The notes beneath the pieces are model-generated. The model worked only from the letters and a program-made list of their open reading frames with translations. It was not told where the DNA came from and made no database searches. Of a DNA stretch of 64,000 nucleotides, positions 1-11,555 are shown piece by piece (position 1 is the stretch's first letter; the number at the start of each line of letters is the position of its first letter). This stretch comes from Eutrigla gurnardus. Lineage: Eukaryota > Chordata > Actinopteri > Perciformes > Triglidae. Position numbers and translations under genes: made by a program. Location: the NCBI GenBank assembly GCA_963514095.1, contig OY741271.1, positions 16,093,272 through 16,157,271 of the forward strand. Reading direction: 5' to 3'.

Positions 1-469
1 GACATTTCCTTTTAGCGCTGGCCTTGCAAACCAATTCACAAATTTAATTGTGGTTTGCAAACGATCAATAGGCATTTGCTTGAGACAAGTTTGGTTTTAA
101 GTCGGCTGTATAGGATTGAGGTGTGTTCCTCTTCACTGAGACATCAATGTGAACACATCGATTGATATTTATTCCTATTGTCACTTAGTTGAATACGATA
201 CCTCCTTTTTTTAAATATTTTTTTTTTATTAATCTAGAATTAAACTCTACTCTGAATTTTGTTGGGAATCAATGCTACTGCTTTAGGATGATGATGTGTT
301 TATAGCTTTATCAGTTTTGAAAAATAGCGGGACATCAATTGTTTAATTCTTAAAAACATGAATAGTGTTATGCTGTATGGTCTCTCTATTTCTAAACAAA
401 TCTGACTGAAACAACCTGATCTGATCGCATTTATGCATTTTGTGTCCTTTTTTTTTTTTTGTCACCAAG
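1..469 (+). other. Intron of the znf362-like gene
   Basis: AT-rich sequence upstream of the first visible znf362 exon. A long T run at 449-460 acts as the polypyrimidine tract before the acceptor CAAG at 466-469. I see no other exon or repeat here. Confidence 0.6.
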
Positions 470-2432
470 ATGCAAAGTGTGCCCACTTACCTTCTTATCC
501 AAGTCAGAGATGCAGATTCACTCCAAGTCCCACACCGAGGCCAAACCACACAAGTGTCCCCACTGCTCCAAGACATTTGCCAACGCCTCCTACCTGTCCC
601 AGCACCTGCGCATCCACCTGGGGATCAAACCCTATCACTGCTCCTACTGCGAGAACTCGTTCCGTCAGCTGTCACACCTGCAGCAGCACACCAGGTCAGT
701 CCAGCTGTGAACGCAAAGCAGGAAAAGTCGAGTAATGTGGGGAAAAGAAATAGCCGCTGAGGAGCTACTGCTACCTCGCCATGCTGTACCTGAGAGACTG
801 AAATCTCTCTTTACATTTCAGGCATAACATTTGGAGAATCAAATCTTATATGTTCTCTTATTGTACATGTGTAGTTGTGACTCAAACGTGGTGAGAAGTT
901 GAGGTTATAGTGTCTCACTGACAGTGAACTCTCTAATCAAATTAATTAATAAGCTGAAATTGGTGTGATTTTCTAACTTTTTTTATCCACTTCTTTTGCC
1001 ACAGAATCCACACTGGCGATAGGCCTTATAAATGTGCTCACCCCGGATGTGAAAAGGCTTTTACCCAGCTGTCTAACCTCCAGGTCAGTACGTGGTCACA
1101 GGTCTTCATTCAGCCACAGTAGTAGGTAGATATTACATCAATCATTATAACTGAATACTAAGACTGTGTTTCCTGTGTTTCTTCCTCAACAGTCTCACCA
1201 GAGGCAGCACAATAAAGACAAGCCGTATAAATGTCCTAACTGTTACCGTGCCTACTCAGACTCTGCGTCGTTGCAGATCCACTTGTCAGCGCACGCCATC
1301 AAAAACGCTAAGGCCTACTGCTGTAGCATGTGTGGCCGGGCCTACACATCAGTGAGTTCACCCCAGATTATTTGTTTCTTATCTTGATCAGACACAGATA
1401 CATAGGTTTTTCAAGTTTGTCTTCAGACTCCTACATGGCTGATATGATGGCATTTGATGATACTCTGCCTCACTTCCTTGAAACTCGCACGTTTCCTGTT
1501 TGCAATGTTAACCCATTCCCACATTTTTGAATTCAAACAAACATATAGATAAGAAGTGGTCTTTTTTGTTATTATTATAATTATTATTATTGAAAGAGTA
1601 CACTAATTTTGGATACATACAGGAATCTACCAGTTTACTTGATCATTTTTACTCATGAACCTGGTTTGCAAGGTCGATATATTTATTCTCTTATCCAGTC
1701 AAATCTAAATGTTTGCTAGCACCTCCCATCCCTTTAAGTCCAACAGATTAGAGCTGAACAAGGAACTGAATACGCAATCAACAGAAAGTGAACTCAATCA
1801 ACCTTTTGATCATAGCATAATTTTAATGGTATTTCTTAAAGCAGACGTACCAAATATGTACTGGTTCTAGCTTCTAAACTGTGAATATTGACTGTTTTTT
1901 TAATATAAAAATGCTAAGAGTAAGTGCTCCTTAATAGATTAGATGAGCTGCTCAACTATACGCCACTGAGGTGTAACAGTTTGCAGTTTTAAATTCCAAT
2001 AAAACATAACAAAAGCTGAGTTTGCCCACCAATCAGAGAGAGATGCTACTGAACAATGGTCTTCTTTGGAGCTTTTCATCAAATGTTTTCTTTAGCTCCC
2101 TCTAAAGGTAGAAATGTGCTACGTCGTTACATCTTGCTCAATCCACTGACTTCACATACATTATTTTTACATGTACTCCAGGTATTTTTGATACTTGATA
2201 TACAAGTAGAGGAAATGTCGAATGTCCTTAAAATAAAATGTCAGTAAAAATTCAACTGTTATTTCTGCAGACCTCCACTCTATAGTCCTGATTTAGTGTG
2301 TTGTGTCGTTTGCAGGAGACCTACCTTATGAAGCACATGTCCAAACACACGGTGGTGGAGCACCTGGTGAGCCACCAGTCGCCTCAGAGGACCGAGTCCC
2401 CCAGCATCCCCATACGCATCTCCCTTATCTGA
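470..2432 (+). CDS. znf362: ZNF362-like C2H2 zinc-finger transcription factor, 3' four coding exons (5' partial)
   Basis: Sequence-specific nuclear DNA-binding protein of the rotund/LIN-29 group (ZNF362/ZNF384). Coding exons are 470-694, 1005-1083, 1193-1351 and 2316-2432; all junctions are AG/GT and the phases join without a shift, giving 193 codons in the window including the stop. Six C2H2 fingers are visible in order. They begin CKVCPLTF, HKCPHCSKTF, YHCSYCENSF, YKCAHPGCEKAF, YKCPNCYRAY and YCCSMCGRAY; the fourth has the longer CxxxxC spacing and the last is completed across the 1351/2316 junction. The short tail after the last finger ends PIRISLI and a TGA, which is how I remember ZNF362 ending and unlike the Q-rich ZNF384 tail. 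The first exon here opens in phase 2, so the N-terminal half lies left of the window. ZNF384 is the main alternative name. Confidence 0.87.
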
Positions 2433-4600
2433 GCTCCCCGTTGGCTCAGCAGCAGGTCAGATTCAAAGTCTATGTTAGGCTGGAGATAATGAGGCCCTGC
2501 ACCCACCGCCATCTACATAAGGCTTACATTAGCATTATGACAGCTGACTTGAGCATTCAGTGCTAGATTCAGTAAACAGGCTGCCTTCATCCATCTCGAC
2601 ACAGGCCGTCTGTCAAAAATGAGCACAGCGTTATTTTGTGAATGTAAAATAAAAGCTAGATGTTGCCCGGAGGATTGAATGGCAAAGAATGTCTTGCGTC
2701 AGATTTAATAAGCACTTTCGTAAGCGTCATGTAAACTGCCGGATGCATTGGCCATGAGAAATGTTTAGTGGATTTGTTTTTTATTTTTTTCCTCTTCCAT
2801 GAAATGGGTTTCCAAAATGTGCCAGATGATATTTGCCCTTATAAAGAATTGAGAGAATATTAAAAAAAAAAAATGTTTGCTGGGTGTATTCTGGAAACAT
2901 CCAAAGATAATCTTAAAGCACTTTTAGGCCTTGTGGTTTTGGCTCAAATTGTTTCAATCTTGTTGGATGGAAAATGCCAAAGGGCATTACTTGTGGCAGC
3001 TAAGAGTACTGACTGTGTATAAATAACAGTCTGTTTCTGTTACTTTCTTTGTTTTTGCTCACATTTCTTTGTGAAAGTAAACATTTACAGGGTCATCTAA
3101 AATTTGAAGAAAGGCAATCCGTAGATGACAATTTAAACATTTTAATGATTGTATTAAGAAGTTGCATTATTGACTTGGGGATGCAAAAAAAGTAGAGCAA
3201 CATGGAAGGGAAGAAAGACGAATGTTTTGTTTTGTTTTTCCCAGAATCTTTCACTCCATTATTCACCTTTATGGCACCTTTATGATCATGACATATGATC
3301 ACAGAAACACTGCTTTTGACATTATGTTTTCCTCACATCCCATTAACTAGTGCCATATATGAGCCTTGTTGAGGTTAAAAGAGAAAGTGAATCTTCTTCT
3401 TGTGCGTCTGCTTTCTCCACTCAGTTAAGCTTTGACTATTATAAGTATTAGAAGTTGAATGCATTACACATGTATCAGTGCCAGCTCCACTCTTCTCACC
3501 CCTTCTGTTAAACACACTTCAGCTATATTAAATTTTACTCGGGTGGTACATTTTAAACCCAGACATTGGACCAAAATGTGAAGTTATTGTACAGCTATTC
3601 TGACCCAGTTGAGTATTTTTTTTAAACTTTAATAAGCTTTACCCGTTTGGAACAAACTGCAGTACGAGTCATATTCCATAGGCCTATGTTATGAGTATAT
3701 GTGGAGGTGATGCTTCTCCTTTTGATTTCTTTTCCTCCTTCATATTCTTTTCATTGTACACAGTATTGTTTGTTGTATTTTTACTGTAACTTTAACCTCT
3801 GGATGGTACTAACAGAGTACCCTGTATTCTTCAGGGCACTTCAGAAAATGGTGCTACGGCTCGACGTTACGTTTGAGATGGAAGTGAGAATAATGTAAAA
3901 TACATATACAGTATATAGTATGTTTTCAAAAGAATAAAAACTTATTACTCAAGCCACTGGCCTGAAAACAGACATTTACGCCAACAACAGACCCTGCCTC
4001 TTCAACTTACTCTCTTTTTTGAGATAATGGGAAAATGTACATGTCGCTGTACCGTAAATCATGTTACTCATTTATAGTACCTATTTTTTAGTTTTCATAA
4101 ACATGCTCTGTTTGGGTTTTGTAAAAGTTTATGTATGAACTTAACTGTAATTATTTTAGTCTACCCATATCTTATTAATATTCATGTTTTATATCAGTTA
4201 TTTACATGTAAGCCTTAACTGTTTTATCATCCCATTTGCATTACTCTGTATTGTGTTCTGCAGTATTCAGTCTTGTAAACATTTTCATTTTTTTCCTTCC
4301 GCATGGAGTTCCCGAGCTGTAATCTGTATGATAACTGTTTAACCCATGTTCTCTATGAAAAGATATTGCGTAGATTTATTACACTTTTTCCTGTCTTGCA
4401 TTGTGGTTTCATAAACAGTTTCTAGACAACTAAATATGCACAGCCAAGACTGAGAAGTTAAACTAAGGTTATCAATGTTTAAAAAAGGAAAAAAAAGCTT
4501 TGTATCTTTACCTTGTTTAATAAAAAGACTGTTATAAATTCATCAGCGATTGCTTGATCTGTAGTAAGAACAAACAAATAAAGCCTGTGTAGAGAGCAAC
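2433..4600 (+). other. Probable 3' UTR of znf362
   Basis: About 2.1 kb of AT-rich, non-coding sequence directly after the znf362 stop, with no splice-compatible coding exon on either strand. It ends with two poly(A) signals, AATAAA at 4519-4524 and 4577-4582. An earlier AATAAA near 3932 could give a shorter form. Calling it 3' UTR is inference from position and signals. Confidence 0.6.
4577..4582 (+). promoter_or_regulatory. Poly(A) signal, znf362 distal
   Basis: Perfect AATAAA, followed by a GTGTAG-rich stretch within 15 bases. A second AATAAA lies at 4519-4524. Confidence 0.55.
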
Positions 4601-4637
4601 GCGGAGGGGAGGGGTAAATCAAGCATTACATCTGTTA

Positions 4638-4653
4638 TTTATTCACTTTTATT
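4638..4653 (-). promoter_or_regulatory. Tandem poly(A) signals, ccdc30 minus strand
   Basis: TTTATT at 4638-4643 and 4648-4653 read as AATAAA on the minus strand. They face the znf362 signals 55 bp away, so the two transcripts probably end tail to tail. Confidence 0.5.
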
Positions 4654-4654
4654 T

Positions 4655-5722
4655 ATGAAAATATTTGTTTACAAAAATGTATTTACACAGTTTCTTTCTT
4701 GGTGATTAGATCTCAGGTTACACGTCTGTTGCAAATAGCTTTTTGTTATTCACGCAGCAGCAGCAGGATAAAGTTAAACACTTCATCAATTCAGGCACAT
4801 TGAAGATGGACAATGGTTTCCACAGCGTACAATTCTTCTCATGAAATTAATGTGCATTTTATTTCCATGTACTTTCTGAATGATTATCCCTGGAGGACAC
4901 AACATATTGGCTTTCTTTTTCTTTTTTTTAACTACAAGCAAAGCAGCAAACTGTAAATACTGGAGTGGCTACAGCTTACAAACAACAGGACCGATCCCAA
5001 AAAGGACCCCAATATTTTGAATCTGTTTACCACACCGTCTCTTATTAGACATTTAGTAGGTAAACGGGAGATATTTTGACACAGTAAAACCATAAACATA
5101 CAACACCATAGGCATTTCTTTTTTCACTGAAAACACTGCCAGGATTAAATTTAACTTGAGGAAAATACGTAACATTGATACACTGTTATATTCGACTGCT
5201 ATAATTTCCCAAAATGTAAACACAAGTGAAACTAAAGTGCTCAGTTTGCTTTTGTGAAGCACAATGTCTTAACGTGTACATTACATTACAAAAAATAGAA
5301 TTATCTTTTATGTACGCGAACGCAAGGCTAGTGTGCCGATGCAAACAACTGACAAACCTCCCAGGCATATGTACACATCTGTGCATACAAACAAGGTTGT
5401 GCCACGTGTTTAGCTTCAAAATCAAATCTCAAATTACTTCTGGTTTCATATGTCATAAAAAAATATTTGATTGACACTTGCAGCTCTCCCTCCCATTCTG
5501 AACCTGGATCAATCTTGCAAACCAAATAATCTGCCTTGCGATACAAAAGTGATACTACCCTGAGCAGAGCTGAAGTCATTCATTACTGCCTTTATTTTTT
5601 TACTCTCCTATTCTGACTTTTGTCTGTAGTGGAAGTGGTGGATGCTATAGTGCTACCCAATACATTAGCTTTTTAGCTCTTAACCTCGCTGGTGGCTCGC
5701 AGTTGCAGACATGCAACACCTC
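4655..5722 (-). other. Probable 3' UTR of ccdc30
   Basis: About 1.07 kb between the ccdc30 stop codon and its minus-strand poly(A) signals. It is AT-rich, and the short open frames on both strands have no recognisable protein features. No terminal exon other than 5723-5930 is needed. Confidence 0.55.
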
Positions 5723-7113
5723 TCATACCTGCTCACCGTTATTAGAGTTCCCCTCTCTGCCTTTGGTGTCTGGAAGAACCAATGGGGAGGTGAGATTCAG
5801 GTAGCTCTGCTCCGATGGTTGCTGCGTCGAGACAGACCCTCGAGTGCTGTCCACCATTATGCGCTCGGCCACCTTCACACGGCAAATTGCGTCCAGTATT
5901 TCCATTGGCTCACACGAACCTGACATTAGACTGGTGACACAGACGTGGTGAGAATTGGCAGAAAATGCAGAGAGAAGCATCCATCCATGTGTGATTATGA
6001 CAAGAAATGAAGTTGGGAATTCTTGGAAGAACTTAACAAAGTTGTCAAAATAGAAATAAAGCTAGACCACAAATTACAAATAATAATCAGCAAAGACATT
6101 TCAACAAAACATCTTACCTTAGCGTGGATGTATGTAGGAAGCCATCACAGAGACTTTCAGAGGGGAGCACTTTCTTGGCATTCTGTTGAATGATTTCTGT
6201 TTAAACCATTTATGATCAAAATACATTATTACAATATTTGTATATTTAAAAGAAGTGACACGTGACCCCTCAGCCATGATGGAATCCACCTTGCACCATC
6301 TCAAATCACAAATACCGGATGAAGTTTTTTAATTTTTTTTAATTTTTGGGTTGTATGTCCCTTTAAAGCATGAAGACCCGTATGGTGTTACCTCCAGGCT
6401 GTAGAATGACTTGGCGTTCCTCAGGGCACGCTCTAAGGAACTGACTTGGTTGGAGAGCTTCAGGGTCCGATCCTGAAGTTGTCTGTTTTCCAATTCTAAG
6501 ACGTTGAGCCTTGAACACAGATTAATGTTCACACTCACTCACATAAACAATTTACCCAGTGTATCATGTATGTTCTCACACTCATGTAGGTTAATCACAT
6601 CTTTGGTTGACAATGACAGTTTTACTTTTTGTGGTTAATACTTTAGGAAGCACACTTTGCTTTTAACATTCATGAAGTAGTTTTCTTTGACAAAACTCTT
6701 TAAATTCTTGGTTGAGAGAAGTCTGAATCAATGAGAGCACCAATGAGATAATCAGTCAAGTCAACATACATTTAGCGATTTGTTATCCAATCATAATACT
6801 TAACTTCCACTCGGAAACAGGTACTTTAATACTCAAACTGACATTTCAAAAGAAACAGCAGCAGCTATAAGTGTAAAAAGCAATTCATTAAGATACCTGT
6901 GTTGGGCAGTGGAGGCGGTCCTCATGCCTTTGCTGCCCATTTCCTCTGCCTCGCTTATCTTCCTCAACAGTTCTCGCTTTTCCTCCAAAAGCTTCTCGTT
7001 TTCCTCCATCACTGTGTTGATCCTCTCTTTCTCCTGTAATCCACCAGGGAGAACAGCGACACTATTTTCAGGCAAAAACATTTGTTGTTGGATATATTTA
7101 GAAGTAAAGGAAC

Positions 7114-7162
<49 letters not shown>

Positions 7163-10100
7163 GTGTGTGTGTGTGTGTGTGAGACCTTATGCGAGAGGCT
7201 GGAGGCCAGCACCAGCTCGTTCTCCTGTTTCTGGATGACGCGGTCCCTCTGTGTGGTCTCTTTCAGATAGATCTGCTTGGCCTGACGCAGCTTGGTCTTA
7301 TGCTGACTCTGCTTTTCGTTGTATTTCCTGGTAGGTGGAGCAGAGGAAATGGACCTCAGGAAAAGAAACTACTTCTCCAAGTATTTTAATGAATAATAAT
7401 TATGCTATAACCTTATTCAGTTGATTTTATATGAATATAAATATCTATATTCATGGATGTGAGTGTGTCTCACCTGACGTGTGTGTCCAGTTGGAGGAGA
7501 ACTTGCTGCAGCTCTCCCTGCAGTCTGTCACACTCCTGCTGATTGGCCATCAAGTCCTCCTGCAGCCTGTGGCTCGACTTCTGGCTCTCTTTCACCTGAA
7601 GGTCATATAGAAGTATAGAAACAATAAATATGGCCAGCAGTTTAATGCAAGGACTGTGTACACTGACTATGAAAAAAACAAATCAAAATACAGCAGATTT
7701 GGAAAATCCTGATATTATATTAGTACAGTGGTACCAATGGTGGTACTCTATTGGGTTGCAGCAACTGACTAAGATCTTGACACCATTCAAGTTTAATCAA
7801 ATATATGATGTTACACAAATTTAAATCCTGAAAAGCTGAGTACAGGCTGAGGAGAGCAATGGACCTATATATATATATAGTGTGTGAAAGGTGCCTCAGG
7901 TCTCAAAAACCCTGCAGTAATAATAACATGTGATAAGCTGCTGCACCGTACCTCCTCTCGGGCCTTGCTAAGCTCAGCCTCCAGGATGGCCAGACGTGTG
8001 TCCAGCTGCTGGACACGGTGGCAGAGCTCTGCATTTGTCCTAGTCATGGACGCCTCCTTCAGCCTCAGGCAGCGCACCTGCTGTTGCAGCTCCTCCTCAC
8101 GCTGCTCTACCAGTTTTCTGAGATGGAAATGGAGGAGAAGGTGGATAGAAGGATGGTCAACAAAAAGAGGGTATCAGAATCTAAAAACGTGTATGTTTGT
8201 TATGGCACTATTACTGCCCCGGGGATCAAGTCAAACTGGGCAGTGTCCGCAGCACTAGAGTTTGTGTGACCTGGTGATGTGCTCCTCCTGCTGCTGGGCT
8301 CTCAGGGCTGACAAGGTGTCAGACAGATCCCTGCTGTCTCTCTCCAGGCGGCTGCTTTCACCGGCCCGGGCTTCCTCCACACGCAGCTGGTGCTGGGCGC
8401 TCTTAAGCTGCTGCTGCAACTCCAACACCTGCCATTCCAAACAGAGCCACAGGCTTCACTCAGTTTGACAAACAGATAACATGAGCTCCCGACCTCCCAT
8501 CATTTCCAGAGCACCCCAGGATATCCGGAAGGAGTCTGACAGAAATAGTCTATCTTGTTGTTGAAAGACCAAGAACGAGATGTGCCATGTGAAGCACAAC
8601 AAATTTTACTCTCTACATCTTTATAAAAGCAAAATGAGTGCCTTAAGGTTGTTGTTGTTTTTAAAGGCTGCTTTGTCTGTGTGCACAAAATGAAATTAGG
8701 ATACATTTCATTCACACTCAAGGGCAAACTAGTCACTCTTCCTCTTCTTTTGTGCAATAACTTAATCCACCACTTAAGTGCAATAATTTGATTTAACTGC
8801 TAATTGCCACTAATGTAATTTATCCACTGTATAAAACACAATATACCATATACAGTCCTATATATTTTATCTCTATTTATCTATATTCATCCTCTATACA
8901 GTTCTCTATTCTTAACTTATTTTTATTATACTTGTATTCTTATCTCTACTTTATATATATTTAGCGAAGAGTTTATTGTTTAATCCAATTTCCTTGCGGG
9001 AGTCATCCCAAAGGGATCAATAAAGAGAAGTCTAAGTCTAGTCACATATATTAGTATGGAATGGTATGTATCTTGTGCTGCACAGCAATTTCCACGGGAT
9101 AGGAAACCATATTGAATTAAGTGCTCACAATGCAGCTTTCATTTGGGATTTCATCAATAAGCAGAACCTCAACAAAAGGAGAAAGGAGTAAAATCACCTG
9201 GGGTCATCACAAAGCCTGGAACTGGCAACCAGGGACAACCAGTAAGACAAAGCTGGTTAGCAAATAGCCCAGTTAACTCTGGGTTAACCAACCTAACTAT
9301 GAGAGCCTTTATGTAGGAATAGTGGAATTTATAACCAAAAGCCAATGCAACATCAATGCCAGATGACAAGAAAGTGCTGACCTTCTTGTCAGCAGCGATG
9401 AGCCGCACCCTCTCGGCGTTTAGGTCCTCCTGCAGACTGGTGGTGGCGCTGCGGTTTGTGGAGTTACGAGCCAGTTCCAACTCAAGTTCCCTGATTTTCT
9501 GCTGTTGACTTTCACACTCAGCAGCTTGTCTGTGGACACTCTGCTCCACCTGGACCAGCTTAGTCTGGACCTGCTTCAGCTCTGCATTCAGCTGAAGTGA
9601 GACAACAGAGCATGAGCACAAACACAGATATACCCAACATCCCAACTTGCTTCATTCAGACATTCAGGAAATCCCAATCTGCTGTAACCAGATACCAACC
9701 TTGAGTTTTTCCTGGTCCAGCAGGATGTTGTGTTTCTTCATGTCCATGTTTTTCTCCTTCTCGTAGCGCAGCTCTCTCTCTGCTGATGTGAACAGGCTCT
9801 GGGCCCTCTGCACGTCCTGCTTCATCTGTTTAGCCTCCTCTGCTTTCTGGCTCAGCACCGAGTCCTGGGACTGAAGAGGAAAAAAAAGAGAGACAAGGTT
9901 TGGATGTGTATAAACAGAATGGGAGTACAGATCAAGCCAATCCCACGTGCCCTCGATTTTAAATCAATGAAGATTCAAATTAAAGTAAAAGTATGATACA
10001 GTTTTTAAACCATCAGCATTATAATGTATATAAAAAAGAGGAAGATTGGCCAAGCAGTAGAAATGTTTAATAATTAGCTTTTCTTTTGGTAAATGGACTT

Positions 10101-11492
10101 GAAAGGAATCACCTTTACTTCTGACAACTCAAAGTGCTTTATACTGCCAACATTTACCCATTCACATGGCAGAGGCTGCCATACAAGGTGCAAAACTGTT
10201 CATCGGGATCTAATCTAATGCTCATTCACAGTCACACATCGATAGCAATTTGGGGTTCGGCGTCTTGCCCAAAGACCCTTTGACTGGAGAAGCCGGGAAT
10301 CAAACACCTGATGTTCCAATTAGTGGACGACCTGCTCTTCCTCTGCCACAGCTGCCCATTTCAGTTCATTCAGATCAGTGACGTTACTTGATTAAATTAT
10401 GTATGATGTAGTTCACGTTATAATTCAGCTGCTGCGTAGATTCAAATAAAACAATGAAACCATGTAGTAAAATGAAACTCACAGACACTGAAGACGAAAG
10501 GAGACCATAAGTATTAGAGTGATTTTAAAACTGCAGAAACAGCATGGCTATCTGGGCATGTCACGGGTGTGGTATGAGCACGCATACCTTGATGTGTGCC
10601 TGGGCTTCGTGGATCTGAGCTTGCAGAGCCAGTTGGTGCTGAGAGGCCAGCTGCCGCTCCTCCTCCAGCTTGGTCTGCAGATGATTCAGCTCCTGCTTCA
10701 CACATGAAAGCTACAACAAACACATATATAGTATGAGACATATATGACCCTAAAAGAGGAAATTCCCTCTTAGCTCCCTTTCCTCTACAAGCCGGTCAGA
10801 GGCTAGGCTAAGCTTCAGTCTTTGAGCTGGTGGGGATTTAGTGCCTTACTCAAGGTCACCAGAGCTGGACAGCACCACCAGGGCTGTAATGTTGAAGGAC
10901 ATTCACTACTCTACCCTGTCATCGCAATGTGTGAACATCTAAATACCTCAGTCTTACCAGATGAGTTCAGTTGTGAAGCTTTTTACAGACAAATTAAACC
11001 ACCACTGGACATGTAATCCAGTTACCTCCAACTGGTACAAAACACAGCTGCTCGGCTTTGGACAAATGCTGGAAGACAAGATCATATCAGCCCTGTTTAA
11101 GCTCTTTTCTCTTCGATGGTTCCCACTATCCAGTCCATTTTAGAATTGATTGTAAGATTTTACTGATCAATTTAAAGCACTTCATGGTTCAGCCCCCAGC
11201 TACATTGCTGCCCCCCTATGAGCCGGGGCGCAGCCTTAGATCCTCGGGCAGAGCTTTGGTGGTTGTGTCTGGGTCCTGACAGGGCTTTTGCAGTCAAGGC
11301 AAAAAGGCGGGGGTCTGAGGCTTACAGAATAAGTGGTATCTTTGAGATCACTTCTCAAAACTCATCTCATCCAAAAAGCCTTTAATTAATTTTAGCACAA
11401 TATTTTATCATCAACATTTCTTTTTTTTTTATTTGCCTTTTTTTTTTTTACTTATGTCCTGAAATGTTCTCATCCTGGTTCAACCATGTAAA

Positions 11493-11555
<63 letters not shown>

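Noticed and set aside
3093..5579. Several 60-85-codon frames on both strands between znf362 and ccdc30
   Set aside because: They overlap one another in different frames, have AT-rich random composition and lie in the two 3' UTRs.
6118..6304. Minus-strand reading KSFNRMPRK as the penultimate ccdc30 exon
   Set aside because: That acceptor leads to an early stop. The next AG (CAACAG then AATGCC) gives NAKKVLPSE and keeps frame with both neighbours.
7009..7238. Open frames encoding poly-(Cys-Val) and poly-(His-Thr)
   Set aside because: These are translations of the (GT)n tract, as are similar frames at 25406-25805, 34122-34382 and 63299-63720.
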